NCBI GenBank assembly: GCA_030053925.1
Contig: JASGCX010000002.1
Span: 46,322 to 107,115 of the forward strand
Origin: Flavobacterium sp.
GTDB lineage: Bacteria > Bacteroidota > Bacteroidia > Chitinophagales > Chitinophagaceae
Direction: 5' to 3'
DNA length: 60,794 nt
Shown piece after piece: positions 51,818 through 60,641 of this stretch. The notes under the pieces are model-generated. The model saw only the letters and a list, made by a program, of their open reading frames with translations. It made no database searches and was not told where the DNA came from. Numbering within the stretch: position 1 is the stretch's first letter; every line of letters begins with the position of its first letter. Made by a program: the position numbers and the translations under genes.

Positions 51818-54232
51818 ATGCGTATATATTATGCCCTACTGTTGTGCTGCACAATGTTTTTTTGCCAAGCACAAACAAATTTTAAAATAGCCGATAAAAC
51901 CAAAAACTTTAAAAAGATGGAGGGCTTTTTTACCTTTTGGTGGGATGCCGCAAATGGTAAAATTTGGCTGCAGGTAGATAAATTTGATAAACCTTTTTTG
52001 TACGTTAATGCTTTGCCCGCAGGCTTAGGTAGTAACGATATTGGCCTTGACCGTGGACAAATTGGTGGGCAAAAAATTGTGTACTTTAATAAGGTAGGTA
52101 AAAAACTATTACTAGTACAACCTAACTATGCTTACCGTGCTACAAGTGCCGATGCTAAAGAAAAAAAAGCGGTAACAGAAAGCTTTGCACAATCTATTAT
52201 TGCCAGTTTTGTGGTAGATGAAGATGAAGGCGATAAAGTATTGGTAGATGCTACCAACTTTTTTTTAAGAGATGCACATGGTGTGGCTGATAGAATAAAA
52301 AGTATGCGACAAGGCACGTATGTTTTCAACGAAAGCCGCTCTGCTATTTACTTTCAAAACACCAAAAACTTTCCACTCAATAGCGAGTTTGAAGCTACCA
52401 TTACGTTTACAGGTGGCAGCGATGCTGGTAAATTTGTAACCACAGTTACACCTTCGGCCGAAGCAATTACGGTGCGTATGCACCACTCATTTGTACAACT
52501 GCCAGATAGCAATTTTACACCTCGCCGATACGATGTACGCAGCGGCTATTTTGGCATTTCGTATTTCGATTACAGTACGCCTTTTACCGATCCAATTGAG
52601 CAATTGTTTATTGCCAAACATCGCTTACAAAAGAAAAATCCAAGTGCTGCTAAAAGCGAACCCATAAAGCCAATTATTTATTATTTAGACAATGGTACAC
52701 CCGAACCCATACGCTCTGCATTAATGGATGGTGCAAAATGGTGGAACCAAGCATACGAAGCGGCGGGCTATATCAATGCCTTTCAGGTACGCATTTTACC
52801 AGATAGTGCCGACCCTATGGATATTCGCTACAATATGGTCAATTGGGTGCACCGTAGTACAAGAGGTTGGAGTTATGGGGCATCAATTACTGACCCTAGA
52901 ACGGGCGAAATTATTAAAGGTCAAGTAACACTTGGTTCGTTGCGTGTGCGTCAAGACTATCTCATATTCACAGGTTTATTATCGCCTTACGAAACGGGCA
53001 AGCCTGTACCCGAAACCATGAAAATAGCCGCCTTGCAGCGTTTGCGTCAGTTGGCTGCACACGAAATAGGCCATACACTTGGCTTGCAACACAACTATGC
53101 ATCTAGCTTTAATAACCGTGCTTCTGTAATGGATTATCCGCACCCAAATATTACGCTTAATGCAAAAGGCGATATCGATTTTTCGCAAGTGTACACCAAT
53201 GAAATAGGTGAATGGGATAAACGTGCCATTACTTATGGCTATGCCGATTTTGCGCCTAGCACTAATGTAGATGAAGCACTAAGAAAAATGCTAGAAGAAA
53301 ATACCAAAAACGGTTTGCTATTTATTGCCGATGCCGATGCTAGGGCTGTAGGTGGCTTACATCCTTATGCCCATTTATGGGATAATGGAAAAGATGCTAC
53401 CGAAGAACTGAAAAACGTATTGGCTGTGCGTAAAAAAGCACTCGATAACTTCAGCGAAAAAGCCATAAGAGACAATACACCAATGACACGTTTAGAAGAT
53501 GCGTTGGTGCCTGTGTACAATTACCATCGCTACCAAATAGAAGCTGTAACCAAATTAATTGGTGGCATCAACTATAGCTACAGTGTACGTGGCGATACAT
53601 TGCAACAACAGCCAGAACCATTACCAAATTCGCTACAAAAAAAAGCATTAGCAAATGCAGTGGCTTGCTTATCGCCACACATACTTACGCTACCAGAAAG
53701 CATTTTAAAACTATTACCGCCAAGGCCACCATTGTATTATAACCTGGGCGAATTATTTGCAAAAAGAACAGGTTTAAGTTTTGATGCACTATCTGCTGCC
53801 GAGGCTTTAGTAGATTATGAATTGGCATTTTTATTTAACACCGAAAGGGCCAATCGTTTGGTGCAAATGAAAGGCAGGTTTAACACCATTGGTTTTGATG
53901 ATGTTGTGAACACCATTACCGATGCGGCTTTTAAAACCAATGGCTTGCAAGGCTTAAAAAAGCAAGTACAATTACAAACCCAACAGCAAGTAGTTACTTG
54001 GTTATTGGCATTAAGTATTAACGATAATGCCAACTATTTAGTAAAATCTATTTGCCACAAAAAGCTACAAGAAATAAAGATAACTTGCTTAAAGAATATT
54101 GCTAACCCACACTTGAAAGCTTACTACGGTTATATAGCAGAGCGCATTACTAACCCAAAAGATATTATTATTTCGCCCGCAAAAGAGATAGCACCAGGCG
54201 CACCAATTGGTTGCTATTGGGAAGCTTATTAG
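51818..54232 (+). CDS. Secreted zinc-dependent metzincin metalloprotease (DUF5117/DUF4953)
   Basis: About 804 residues from the ATG MRIYYALLLCCTMFFCQAQ, which gives a good signal peptide; a longer frame from 51713 is less likely. An N-terminal beta-rich DUF5117-like region precedes the catalytic site HEIGHTLGLQHN (HExxHxxGxxH), followed by the Met-turn SVMDYP. The family is common in Bacteroidota and is exported to periplasm or surface. Specificity unknown. Confidence 0.9.
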   Translation: MRIYYALLLCCTMFFCQAQTNFKIADKTKNFKKMEGFFTFWWDAANGKIWLQVDKFDKPFLYVNALPAGLGSNDIGLDRGQIGGQKIVYFNKVGKKLLLVQPNYAYRATSADAKEKKAVTESFAQSIIASFVVDEDEGDKVLVDATNFFLRDAHGVADRIKSMRQGTYVFNESRSAIYFQNTKNFPLNSEFEATITFTGGSDAGKFVTTVTPSAEAITVRMHHSFVQLPDSNFTPRRYDVRSGYFGISYFDYSTPFTDPIEQLFIAKHRLQKKNPSAAKSEPIKPIIYYLDNGTPEPIRSALMDGAKWWNQAYEAAGYINAFQVRILPDSADPMDIRYNMVNWVHRSTRGWSYGASITDPRTGEIIKGQVTLGSLRVRQDYLIFTGLLSPYETGKPVPETMKIAALQRLRQLAAHEIGHTLGLQHNYASSFNNRASVMDYPHPNITLNAKGDIDFSQVYTNEIGEWDKRAITYGYADFAPSTNVDEALRKMLEENTKNGLLFIADADARAVGGLHPYAHLWDNGKDATEELKNVLAVRKKALDNFSEKAIRDNTPMTRLEDALVPVYNYHRYQIEAVTKLIGGINYSYSVRGDTLQQQPEPLPNSLQKKALANAVACLSPHILTLPESILKLLPPRPPLYYNLGELFAKRTGLSFDALSAAEALVDYELAFLFNTERANRLVQMKGRFNTIGFDDVVNTITDAAFKTNGLQGLKKQVQLQTQQQVVTWLLALSINDNANYLVKSICHKKLQEIKITCLKNIANPHLKAYYGYIAERITNPKDIIISPAKEIAPGAPIGCYWEAY

Positions 54233-54250
54233 TGCTTAAAAAAATGGTCA

Positions 54251-54287
54251 ATACCCTGTGATAACAAATAATCACAGGGTATTTTTG
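54251..54287. terminator. Terminator after the metzincin gene
   Basis: ATACCCTGTGAT (54251-54262) pairs perfectly with ATCACAGGGTAT (54271-54282), followed by TTTTTG on the plus strand. Confidence 0.88.
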
Positions 54288-54307
54288 TATTAAGGTTGGT
54301 GTAACTG

Positions 54308-54565
54308 CTATTCTACTTCAAATGTATCGTCTTCATCTTCAAACAAGTCTTCGTATTCAGCGGCTTGTTGTTGGGTAAGTTCGTCTACAATTTCAAAGAA
54401 AACATCGTCTTTTCTTTTCCAAAAAGTCATGTCTTCATCATCGTGCTGAAGAATTAAAACGCAATTATTTGTTTCCATTAAAGGCTGTACTAAAGAAATT
54501 AAGTTGCCTTCTTCTTCTAAAATTAAGTAGAAGGTATTTAATTGTAAATCTGCGTAATTTGCCAT
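54308..54565 (-). CDS. Small acidic protein of unknown function
   Basis: 85 residues, strongly acidic, with a Glu/Asp-rich tail (EYEDLFEDEDDTFEVE). Likely a small beta/alpha domain; no family recognised. Codon use looks coding and the frame has no interruption. It is convergent with the metzincin gene. The 280-base gap upstream of it holds the control region of the next operon. Confidence 0.7.
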   Translation of the reverse strand: MANYADLQLNTFYLILEEEGNLISLVQPLMETNNCVLILQHDDEDMTFWKRKDDVFFEIVDELTQQQAAEYEDLFEDEDDTFEVE

Positions 54566-54774
54566 AATTATAATTTAAAATAAAGGTGGCATTAATACGC
54601 TACAATAGTTCAATAACACTGTTACACTTGTGTTATTAAATGGGCATCAGCATAGATAAGATAATCTTGTAGTTGCGTGCTTAAACAACATAAAAGCGGG
54701 TATGACACATAGATATTTCAATACACAAAAGCGATATGAATTTAATAAAGCTGGCATTGTAAATTAAAACAATT

Positions 54775-54805
54775 CATCTTGCCGTAAAAAAATTACGGCA
54801 AGATG
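54775..54805. promoter_or_regulatory. 13-bp inverted repeat before the ATPase/TOPRIM operon
   Basis: CATCTTGCCGTAA (54775-54787) and TTACGGCAAGATG (54793-54805) are perfect inverse copies around five A. The right arm covers the expected -33 region of the promoter whose -7 box is at 54818, so a repressor bound here would block it. No T run follows, so a terminator is less likely. Confidence 0.6.
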
Positions 54806-54817
54806 GATTGTTTGTTC

Positions 54818-54825
54818 TAAATTTG
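54818..54825 (+). promoter_or_regulatory. -7 promoter element (TAnnTTTG) of the defence operon
   Basis: TAAATTTG, 21 bases before the GTG start. Matches the Bacteroidota consensus; the -33 position falls inside the inverted repeat at 54775-54805. Confidence 0.55.
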
Positions 54826-54846
54826 ACCTAAAATAAACTAAAAATT

Positions 54847-55959
54847 GTGATAACAAAGTTTTCGGTATCAAATTTTAAAAGCTTTAATGAGGAGTTCGTT
54901 TTTGATTTACAAGAAACAAACGGCTATGCGTTTAATAAAGAAGCGATTAAAAACGGTATTGTCAATAATGCGCTTGTTTACGGCCATAATGGAGTTGGAA
55001 AATCAAATTTAGGATTAGCTATATTTGATATTATTGGACATTTGACAGATAAAAAAACTGATGAAAATCTATACAGTAATTATCTAAATGCGCTATCTAG
55101 TTTAGATGTTGCGAAATTTAGTTTTGAATTTTTATTTAATTCTGCAAAGGTTGTTTATAAATATGAGAAGACGAATTATAAAACTATTGTTTCAGAAAAT
55201 TTCACCATAAATGGTGTACAACTAGCATTTATTGACAGACGAATTAATAATGAAGCAACTATACATTTTAAAGGAGCAGAGAACTTAAAAACTGAGTTAG
55301 AGAATGTCAATTTATCATTATTGAAGTATGTAATAAATAACTCTGTCCTAGATAAAAATTCAGATAATGATATTTTAATAAAATTCTTTAATTTTATTGA
55401 TGGCATGTTATTCTTTAGGTCTTTACAAGGAAATATGTTTCTAGGCTTAGAATTCGATGGGCGAAGTATAACAGAAGATATTATTGAAAAAGGAAACCTA
55501 CTAGATCTTGAAATATTTTTACATAATGCAGAGATTGAATGTAAATTGGCCATTGTAAAAGACTTTGATAAAGATTTACTTGCGTTTGATTTTAATGGTA
55601 AAACGCTTCCTTTTTTTCGTATTGCTTCGCAAGGAACAATCTCACTAACACTTTTCTACTTTTGGCTACAACGTTTAAGAGTTCAATCAATGGTGTCATT
55701 TGTATTTATTGATGAATTTGATGCTTTCTACCATCACGAGTTATCTGCATTAATAGTGGAAGAACTTAAAAAAACCGATGTACAATTTGTATTAACAACA
55801 CACAATACATCTATTATCACTAATGATTTATTAAGACCTGATTGTTATTTCTTAATGAATAAGCATCAAATACGATCATTAGCAAAGAATACAAATAAAG
55901 AATTGAGAGAAGCCCACAATATTGAAAAAATGTATAAAGCTGGTTCGTTCAATGGCTAG
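54847..55959 (+). CDS. AAA_15/21 ATPase of a two-gene abortive-infection system (AbiLi-like)
   Basis: 370 residues. ITKFSVSNFKSFNEEFVFDL is the SMC/RecF-like opening; VYGHNGVGKSNLGLAIF is Walker A; SFVFIDEFDAFYHHELSALI is Walker B with the following His; LTTHNTSI completes the ABC-like core. Such overcoming-lysogenisation-type ATPases sense phage activity and control a partner nuclease. Starts with GTG; the next gene overlaps it by eight bases. Closest known layout is AbiL (AbiLi + AbiLii), also similar to PARIS. Confidence 0.83.
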   Translation: MITKFSVSNFKSFNEEFVFDLQETNGYAFNKEAIKNGIVNNALVYGHNGVGKSNLGLAIFDIIGHLTDKKTDENLYSNYLNALSSLDVAKFSFEFLFNSAKVVYKYEKTNYKTIVSENFTINGVQLAFIDRRINNEATIHFKGAENLKTELENVNLSLLKYVINNSVLDKNSDNDILIKFFNFIDGMLFFRSLQGNMFLGLEFDGRSITEDIIEKGNLLDLEIFLHNAEIECKLAIVKDFDKDLLAFDFNGKTLPFFRIASQGTISLTLFYFWLQRLRVQSMVSFVFIDEFDAFYHHELSALIVEELKKTDVQFVLTTHNTSIITNDLLRPDCYFLMNKHQIRSLAKNTNKELREAHNIEKMYKAGSFNG

Positions 55960-56689
55960 TAATATTTTGTTTGTTTTTGAAGGCGAAAAGACTGAGAAAC
56001 AAATAACAGATAGTCTTTTGAAGCATATTTTCGATAACGAAAATACCATCATCCAATGTGCATATTGTAACGACCTATATGAGTTATACAAAGAAATAAA
56101 ACAAGATGAAGATTTAGACACATTTTCGCTTTTAAGTGAAATACCACATAATGCAGAAACATTGTCAGAGTATAGTCGCATTGATTTTGCCGAGATTTAT
56201 ATGTTTTTTGATTATGACGGTCACGATACAATTGCAGATGACAAAAAAGTAATGGAAGTAATTAACTTTTTCAAAGAAGAAACTTCAACCGGAAAACTTT
56301 TCATTAGTTATCCTATGGTTGAAGCATTAAAACATTTTTCTGATGACATTGAGTTTAAAACACTAAAAGTTAGCGCAAAAGAAAATATTGGCTACAAGCA
56401 AATTGTAGATTTTCAAGCTCATAAAACTTTAAAACAGATAAATAAATACTCTAAAGAAATTTGGTTACAACTTATAGAATTGCATTTAAGTAAAACTAAT
56501 CACTTAGTAAACGAAGATTACTCGCTACCAAAGACTATCATTCATCAAAATGACATTTTTTTAAAGCAATTAGAGAAATATATAAATGTCGATTCTACTG
56601 TTGCTGTTTTAAGTTCATTTCCTGTTTTCTTGTTCGACTATTATGGGTACAAATACATTTGTCAGTTGTTAAACACGGAACCTAAATAA
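55952..56689 (+). CDS. TOPRIM-domain nuclease partner (RloB/AbiLii-like)
   Basis: About 245 residues. ILFVFEGEKTEKQI has the TOPRIM glutamate, and IYMFFDYDGHD the DxD motif, in the order and spacing of RloB-type proteins. The rest is helical. The start MASNILFV overlaps the ATPase stop (ATGGCTAG), indicating coupled translation. Expected to be the toxic nuclease released when the ATPase senses infection. Confidence 0.8.
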   Translation: MASNILFVFEGEKTEKQITDSLLKHIFDNENTIIQCAYCNDLYELYKEIKQDEDLDTFSLLSEIPHNAETLSEYSRIDFAEIYMFFDYDGHDTIADDKKVMEVINFFKEETSTGKLFISYPMVEALKHFSDDIEFKTLKVSAKENIGYKQIVDFQAHKTLKQINKYSKEIWLQLIELHLSKTNHLVNEDYSLPKTIIHQNDIFLKQLEKYINVDSTVAVLSSFPVFLFDYYGYKYICQLLNTEPK

Positions 56690-56836
56690 ATATTGCTTTA
56701 CAATATTTATTCTATTTTACCTCGCTTCAATAAAACCACCGCAGCTCGTAAAAAAAAACGCTAACAAAATCTTTATGCTTAAAAATTAGTTGCATAAACA
56801 ACTTTATTGTATTTTCACATTCTAAAATTGTTTGCC

Positions 56837-58012
56837 ATGCAAGAAGCATACATTATTGCAGGATTTAGAACTGCTGTTGGAAAAAGCAAAAAAGGTGGAT
56901 TGCGTTTTTTTCGCCCCGACGACCTAGCCGTAGAAGTTATTAAAGGCTTAATGGTTAGTGTACCCGAACTAGATTATAAACTTGTAGACGATGTGATTGT
57001 TGGTAATGCAGTGCCCGAGGCCGAACAAGGCTTACAGTTTGGGCGCATTATTGCCGCAAAAGCAATGGGTATAGAAGTACCCGGTATTACCATTAACAGG
57101 TACTGTGCTAGCGGCCTAGAAAGCATAGCAATGGCTACCGCCAAAATAAGAACTGGCATGGCCAATTGTATTATTGCTGGTGGTACAGAAAGTATGAGCC
57201 TTGTGCCTACGGCTGGCTGGAAAACAGTACCATCTTACGCTATTGCAAAAGACGAACCCGACTATTATTTAAGCATGGGCTTAACCGCAGAAGCAGTGGC
57301 CAACGAATTTAAAGTAAGCCGTGAAGATCAGGATGTGTTTGCAGAAAACTCTCATGCAAAAGCCAAAGTAGCAATTGAAAATGGCTATTTTAAAAACGGC
57401 ATTTTGCCAATAACTGTTGAGCAAACTTACCTAAACGAGAAAGGCAAACCTGCCGTAAAAAGCTATGTGGTAGATACCGACGAAGGCTTACGTGCAGATA
57501 CTACTGCAGAAGGATTAGCCAAACTAAAACCCGCATTTGCCATTGGTGGTAGCGTTACGGCTGGTAATAGTAGCCAAACTAGTGATGGTGCTGCGTTTGT
57601 AATAGTAATGGGTGAAAAAATGATGCACCAATTGGGCTTAAAACCAATTGGGCGTTTGGTAAACTGTGCAAGCGCCGGTGTTCACCCTCGCATAATGGGT
57701 ATAGGTCCTGTGGCTGCCATACCTAAAGTACTTAAACAAGCCAATATGAACTTGGGCAATATCGATTTGATAGAACTAAACGAAGCGTTTGCATCGCAAA
57801 GTATTGCTGTGATACGAGAACTGGATTTAAATAAAAACATTGTAAATATTAATGGTGGTGCTATTGCGCTTGGTCACCCGCTTGGCTGCACCGGTGCCAA
57901 ACTAACGGTGCAAATATTAAACGATATGAAACGCCTAAACAAAAAATATGGCTTGGTAACGGCTTGTGTAGGTGGTGGGCAAGGTATTGCGGGCATTATT
58001 GAGAACTTGTAA
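56837..58012 (+). CDS. fadA: Acetyl-CoA C-acyltransferase (thiolase)
   Basis: 391 residues from the ATG MQEAYIIAGFRTAVGKSKKG. NRYCASGLESIAMA carries the nucleophilic Cys, GHPLGCTGAKL the His, and CVGGGQGIAGI the second Cys. GLRFFRPDDLA and the region around residue 160 fit degradative FadA thiolases. Cleaves 3-ketoacyl-CoA in fatty acid oxidation. No fadB neighbour is present, so the gene is separated from its usual partner. A frame 30 bases longer is rejected. Confidence 0.92.
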   Translation: MQEAYIIAGFRTAVGKSKKGGLRFFRPDDLAVEVIKGLMVSVPELDYKLVDDVIVGNAVPEAEQGLQFGRIIAAKAMGIEVPGITINRYCASGLESIAMATAKIRTGMANCIIAGGTESMSLVPTAGWKTVPSYAIAKDEPDYYLSMGLTAEAVANEFKVSREDQDVFAENSHAKAKVAIENGYFKNGILPITVEQTYLNEKGKPAVKSYVVDTDEGLRADTTAEGLAKLKPAFAIGGSVTAGNSSQTSDGAAFVIVMGEKMMHQLGLKPIGRLVNCASAGVHPRIMGIGPVAAIPKVLKQANMNLGNIDLIELNEAFASQSIAVIRELDLNKNIVNINGGAIALGHPLGCTGAKLTVQILNDMKRLNKKYGLVTACVGGGQGIAGIIENL

Positions 58013-58094
58013 CCAGAGTAACCGCTGTTTAATGATAATTGGTTTGATTAACTGTGTTTTAAAAAATTGTATTACTTTAGTCAAAAACTAATGC

Positions 58095-58286
58095 ATGAAA
58101 TGCAAAGATGTGATAAAGATGATTGAGGCAGATGGATGGTTTGTAGTAAGGCAAAAAGGTAGTCATAAGCAATATAAACATCCAATAAAACAAGGATTAG
58201 TTACAATTGCTTGTCATAAAGAAAGTGACGATATTGCACCTGGTACATTAAACAGTATTTTAAAACAAGCTCAACTAAAAAAGTAA
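58095..58286 (+). CDS. hicA: HicA-type toxin (mRNA interferase)
   Basis: 63 residues, typical size. KDVIKMIEADGWFVVRQKGSHKQYKHP is the dsRBD-like fold with the catalytic His in GSHKQYKH, and PGTLNSILKQA the last helix. HicA cleaves mRNA. Its stop TAA shares an A with the hicB start (TAATG). Confidence 0.93.
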   Translation: MKCKDVIKMIEADGWFVVRQKGSHKQYKHPIKQGLVTIACHKESDDIAPGTLNSILKQAQLKK

Positions 58287-58495
58287 TGACATATTTAGTA
58301 TTATACGAAAAAACAGACACTGGCTATAGTGCTTATGTACCCGATTTGGAAGGCTGTATTGCAACTGCTAGTACTAAAGAAGAAGTAACGCAACTTATAA
58401 AAGAAGCTATTACTTTTCATATAGAGGGTATGCAAGAAGAAGGTTTGATAATACCAGAGCCTGCAACTGAAAGTGCATTACTTGAGGTAGCCTAA
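58286..58495 (+). CDS. hicB: HicB-type antitoxin
   Basis: 69 residues. Starts within TAATG of hicA. YTLVLYEKTDTGYSAYVPDLEGC-type opening (YLVLYEKTDTGYSAYVPD) and the region GCIATASTKEEVTQLIKEAI are the partly degraded RNase H-like fold of HicB. It lacks the C-terminal DNA-binding domain of longer HicB proteins. A terminator follows about 35 bases downstream. Confidence 0.92.
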   Translation: MTYLVLYEKTDTGYSAYVPDLEGCIATASTKEEVTQLIKEAITFHIEGMQEEGLIIPEPATESALLEVA

Positions 58496-58528
58496 TTCAG
58501 CAAGATATATATAATCGCATAATAAACA

Positions 58529-58565
58529 AAATAGCCGATGCAGTTTGCATCGGCTATTTGTTTGT
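58529..58565. terminator. Terminator of hicAB
   Basis: AAATAGCCGATGCA (58529-58542) pairs with TGCATCGGCTATTT (58546-58559) with a three-base loop, then GTTTGTTG. The group II intron starts about 35 bases further on. Confidence 0.85.
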
Positions 58566-58594
58566 TGTGTCAGGCATGTTCATTACGCTATAGG

Positions 58595-58994
58595 GTGCAA
58601 GTGCCTAACGAGCGTTGCAGTACTTATAGTTAGCCAATAGCAAGGGTGTTGTGGGCAACTGCGAATTTGAAAGAAGCTGGCGGCAAATATTTGAGCCTAC
58701 AAACAGAAACTTCATATAAGGCGAGTATGTGTGGGTGATGTTGCTTAGGAAACAAAAGCCCTATACTGCACAGAACACATAAACGTAAATGAAGATGCTA
58801 CATGAATAGAAAGCGAATGGGCTTACCCTGAGAGAACTGGTAATAAGCAGTAGTTTAGCCTATCTGTAAAACAGTAAGAAAGTACCCCTGTGGAAAACAG
58901 ACATCATTATTTTAACAAACCGCCGTATGCCCAACGGCATGTACGGTGGTGTGAGAGGACAGTAAGGGAAATAATCCCTTAGTTCCTACTCGAT
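58595..58994 (+). mobile_element. ORF-less group II intron
   Basis: A roughly 400-base stretch begins GTGCAAGTGCC and continues with domain I blocks (CCTAACGAGCGTTGCAG; GCAAGGGTGTTGTGGGCAAC; AAGAAGCTGGCGGCAAA). It ends with domain V (ACCGCCGTAT-GCCCAACGGC-ATGTACGGTGGT, 58919-58950) and domain VI (GAGAGGACAGTAAGGG ... TTCCTACTCGAT). Domain IV, where a reverse transcriptase/maturase would sit, is reduced to about 30 bases. Group II introns are self-splicing mobile RNAs; this one would need a maturase from elsewhere. Exact 5' and 3' bounds are estimated. Confidence 0.85.
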
Positions 58995-59194
58995 TATTCG
59001 GAGAGGTGATGGATATTTTTTTGTATAGTCAATTATCAATGCCTTCATTTTACTTATGAGACAGCCTCTCTATTTGTTTTATCGCATTATTTAAGTGCTA
59101 TTAATTGATATACTTTCTGCAATATTTTTCTACTTTATTTATTTATTTCTAAGTATTTTTATCAAATATTAGTAGATGCATTTAAAACGTATTA

Positions 59195-59434
59195 ATGATG
59201 ATTAAAACAATTGCAATACCACAGCAAAATACTTATAACATAGCAATACCAAACCAGTACATAGGTAAAAAGCTAGAAATTATAATGTATGCACTTGACG
59301 AGATAACTGAAGCACCAATACCTACAGTATCAATGGCCCAATTTTGGGGTACGCTTAACGATGAAACAGCTAATGACCTGCAAGTATTAACTAAAGAGGG
59401 TAGAAATGATTGGGAAAAAGCCATAAACCAGTAA
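59195..59434 (+). CDS. Antitoxin of a VapBC-like module
   Basis: 79 residues. A short N-terminal DNA-binding-like segment (MIKTIAIPQQNTYNIAIPN) leads to a toxin-binding tail with TVSMAQFWGTLNDETANDLQ. Directly precedes the PIN-domain gene by nine bases. The family is not certain; the function follows from position. The 200 bases upstream, after the intron, are AT-rich with no gene. Confidence 0.7.
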   Translation: MMIKTIAIPQQNTYNIAIPNQYIGKKLEIIMYALDEITEAPIPTVSMAQFWGTLNDETANDLQVLTKEGRNDWEKAINQ

Positions 59435-59443
59435 TATTTCAAA

Positions 59444-59820
59444 ATGTATTTACTAGATACAAATACAGTGATAGATTTTTGCAACCGAAAGCTTCCCGAA
59501 AAAGCGAAACTACTTTTATTTAGTATTCATCCATCTATTTCTGTAATAAGCAATATCGAGCTTTTTGCAAGTGCTAAAATATCTGAAAAAGAAATAATTA
59601 CCCTAAAAGCATTTGTAACCATGGCTACTGTTTATAGCAATATAGACCATGCTATAGTTGCCAAAACCATTGAGATTATACAATTTTATACAAAACCAAA
59701 TTGCCGGATGCTATTATTGCCGCTACAGCACTTGTAAACTAGCTTACTATAATTACCAGAAATGCAGCCGATTTTAAAAATATACATGGCTTAAATATTA
59801 TTAACCCTTATGATTTTTAA
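59444..59820 (+). pseudogene. vapC: Broken PIN-domain VapC toxin gene
   Basis: YLLDTNTVIDFCNRK is a PIN-domain start with its Asp, and SISVISNIELFASAK the conserved Glu region. The frame is lost near 59695-59705, where an A run in TACAAAACCAAATTG is apparently one base short. Restored, it reads KLPDAIIAATALVN, then an in-frame TAG, then LTIITRNAADFKNIHGLNIINP to the stop at 59818-59820. Two lesions cut off the last catalytic acidic residues, so the toxin is inactive; a 97-residue product ending at 59737 would be made. Confidence 0.85.
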
Positions 59821-59840
59821 TTAAAGGAAAGTACAAACAA

Positions 59841-59880
59841 AATAGAGGCTGTTGCAGACTTTTGAGACAGCCGCTATTTT
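59841..59880. terminator. Hairpin between vapC and the DUF6261 gene
   Basis: AATAGAGGCTGT (59841-59852) pairs with ACAGCCGCTATT (59867-59878) with one mismatch, followed by TTG. The convergent genes on either side can share it. A lone GAGACAGCCTCTC near 59057 resembles its right half. Confidence 0.7.
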
Positions 59881-59903
59881 GTTATTATTATATTAGGCAA
59901 TAT

Positions 59904-60641
59904 TTAACCCTTTGGTGGTGTAGCTGCTGCATTACCACCACTAATTTCGGTAGTTGTTACTTTGTTATTGTACTGCGCTATTAAAGCGTTTAACTCATTT
60001 ACCATTGGGGTGTATTTGCCAGTAGTATCTATATTATTACGGCTGCTTATTTGCACCATCAATGCCTCGTAGGCTTTTATTACTTGAGGTTTTAATTCGC
60101 TGGCACTTTCTTTAGGTTTTAACGTGTATTTTTTATTACGTTCTAAAAAATTGGTGTTAAACTCTACGTTAGCAGCTTTTAATTCGGCTACCCAACTAGT
60201 AATACCTAGTGTGGCTAAAGCAGCTATTAAAATAGGGTTGGTTTCAAAGTCGGCTACTAGCTTATCTAAAATGGTGCTTTCGGTAGTATCGCTTTGTGCT
60301 TGCACATTTTTACCATATTTGGCTATACAAGCAAGTATGGCTTTAGCTGCCAATTGCTTTGCTTCATCAAAATGCAAAAGAAAACCATTTGCCACTGTTT
60401 TAATACCCATAAAAGCCGCATCACGCCTTACATCTGAGGCTTCTATTACTTTACTTTCTGGGCTATCTTTTTGGTAGGCATAAGCTGCATCTATTTGTAG
60501 ATGTTTTGCTTGCAAAGGGTCGGTAAAGGTTTTTACTTCTTGTGCTACAATGGCATTGCCTGATACAATGGCAATGATGTTTTTAATAAAATTAATCAAG
60601 TTGCCAAGTAGGTAGCGAGATGTGTTTGCTTTTGTAATCAT
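59904..60641 (-). CDS. DUF6261 family protein
   Basis: 245 residues, helical. KVIEASDVRRDAAFMGIKTVANGFLLHFDEAKQ and FLERNKKYTLKPKESASELKPQVI match the family as I know it. Gly- and Pro-rich end (GGNAAATPPKG) like the other DUF6261 gene at 21647-22333. Two paralogues 38 kb apart suggest a family used repeatedly as insertion targets. The 150 bases upstream show no other gene. Confidence 0.65.
   Translation of the reverse strand: MITKANTSRYLLGNLINFIKNIIAIVSGNAIVAQEVKTFTDPLQAKHLQIDAAYAYQKDSPESKVIEASDVRRDAAFMGIKTVANGFLLHFDEAKQLAAKAILACIAKYGKNVQAQSDTTESTILDKLVADFETNPILIAALATLGITSWVAELKAANVEFNTNFLERNKKYTLKPKESASELKPQVIKAYEALMVQISSRNNIDTTGKYTPMVNELNALIAQYNNKVTTTEISGGNAAATPPKG

Noticed and set aside
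58566-59000. Unknown highly structured noncoding RNA
   Set aside because: Its domain I, V and VI sequence blocks fit a group II intron, so a separate RNA class is not needed.
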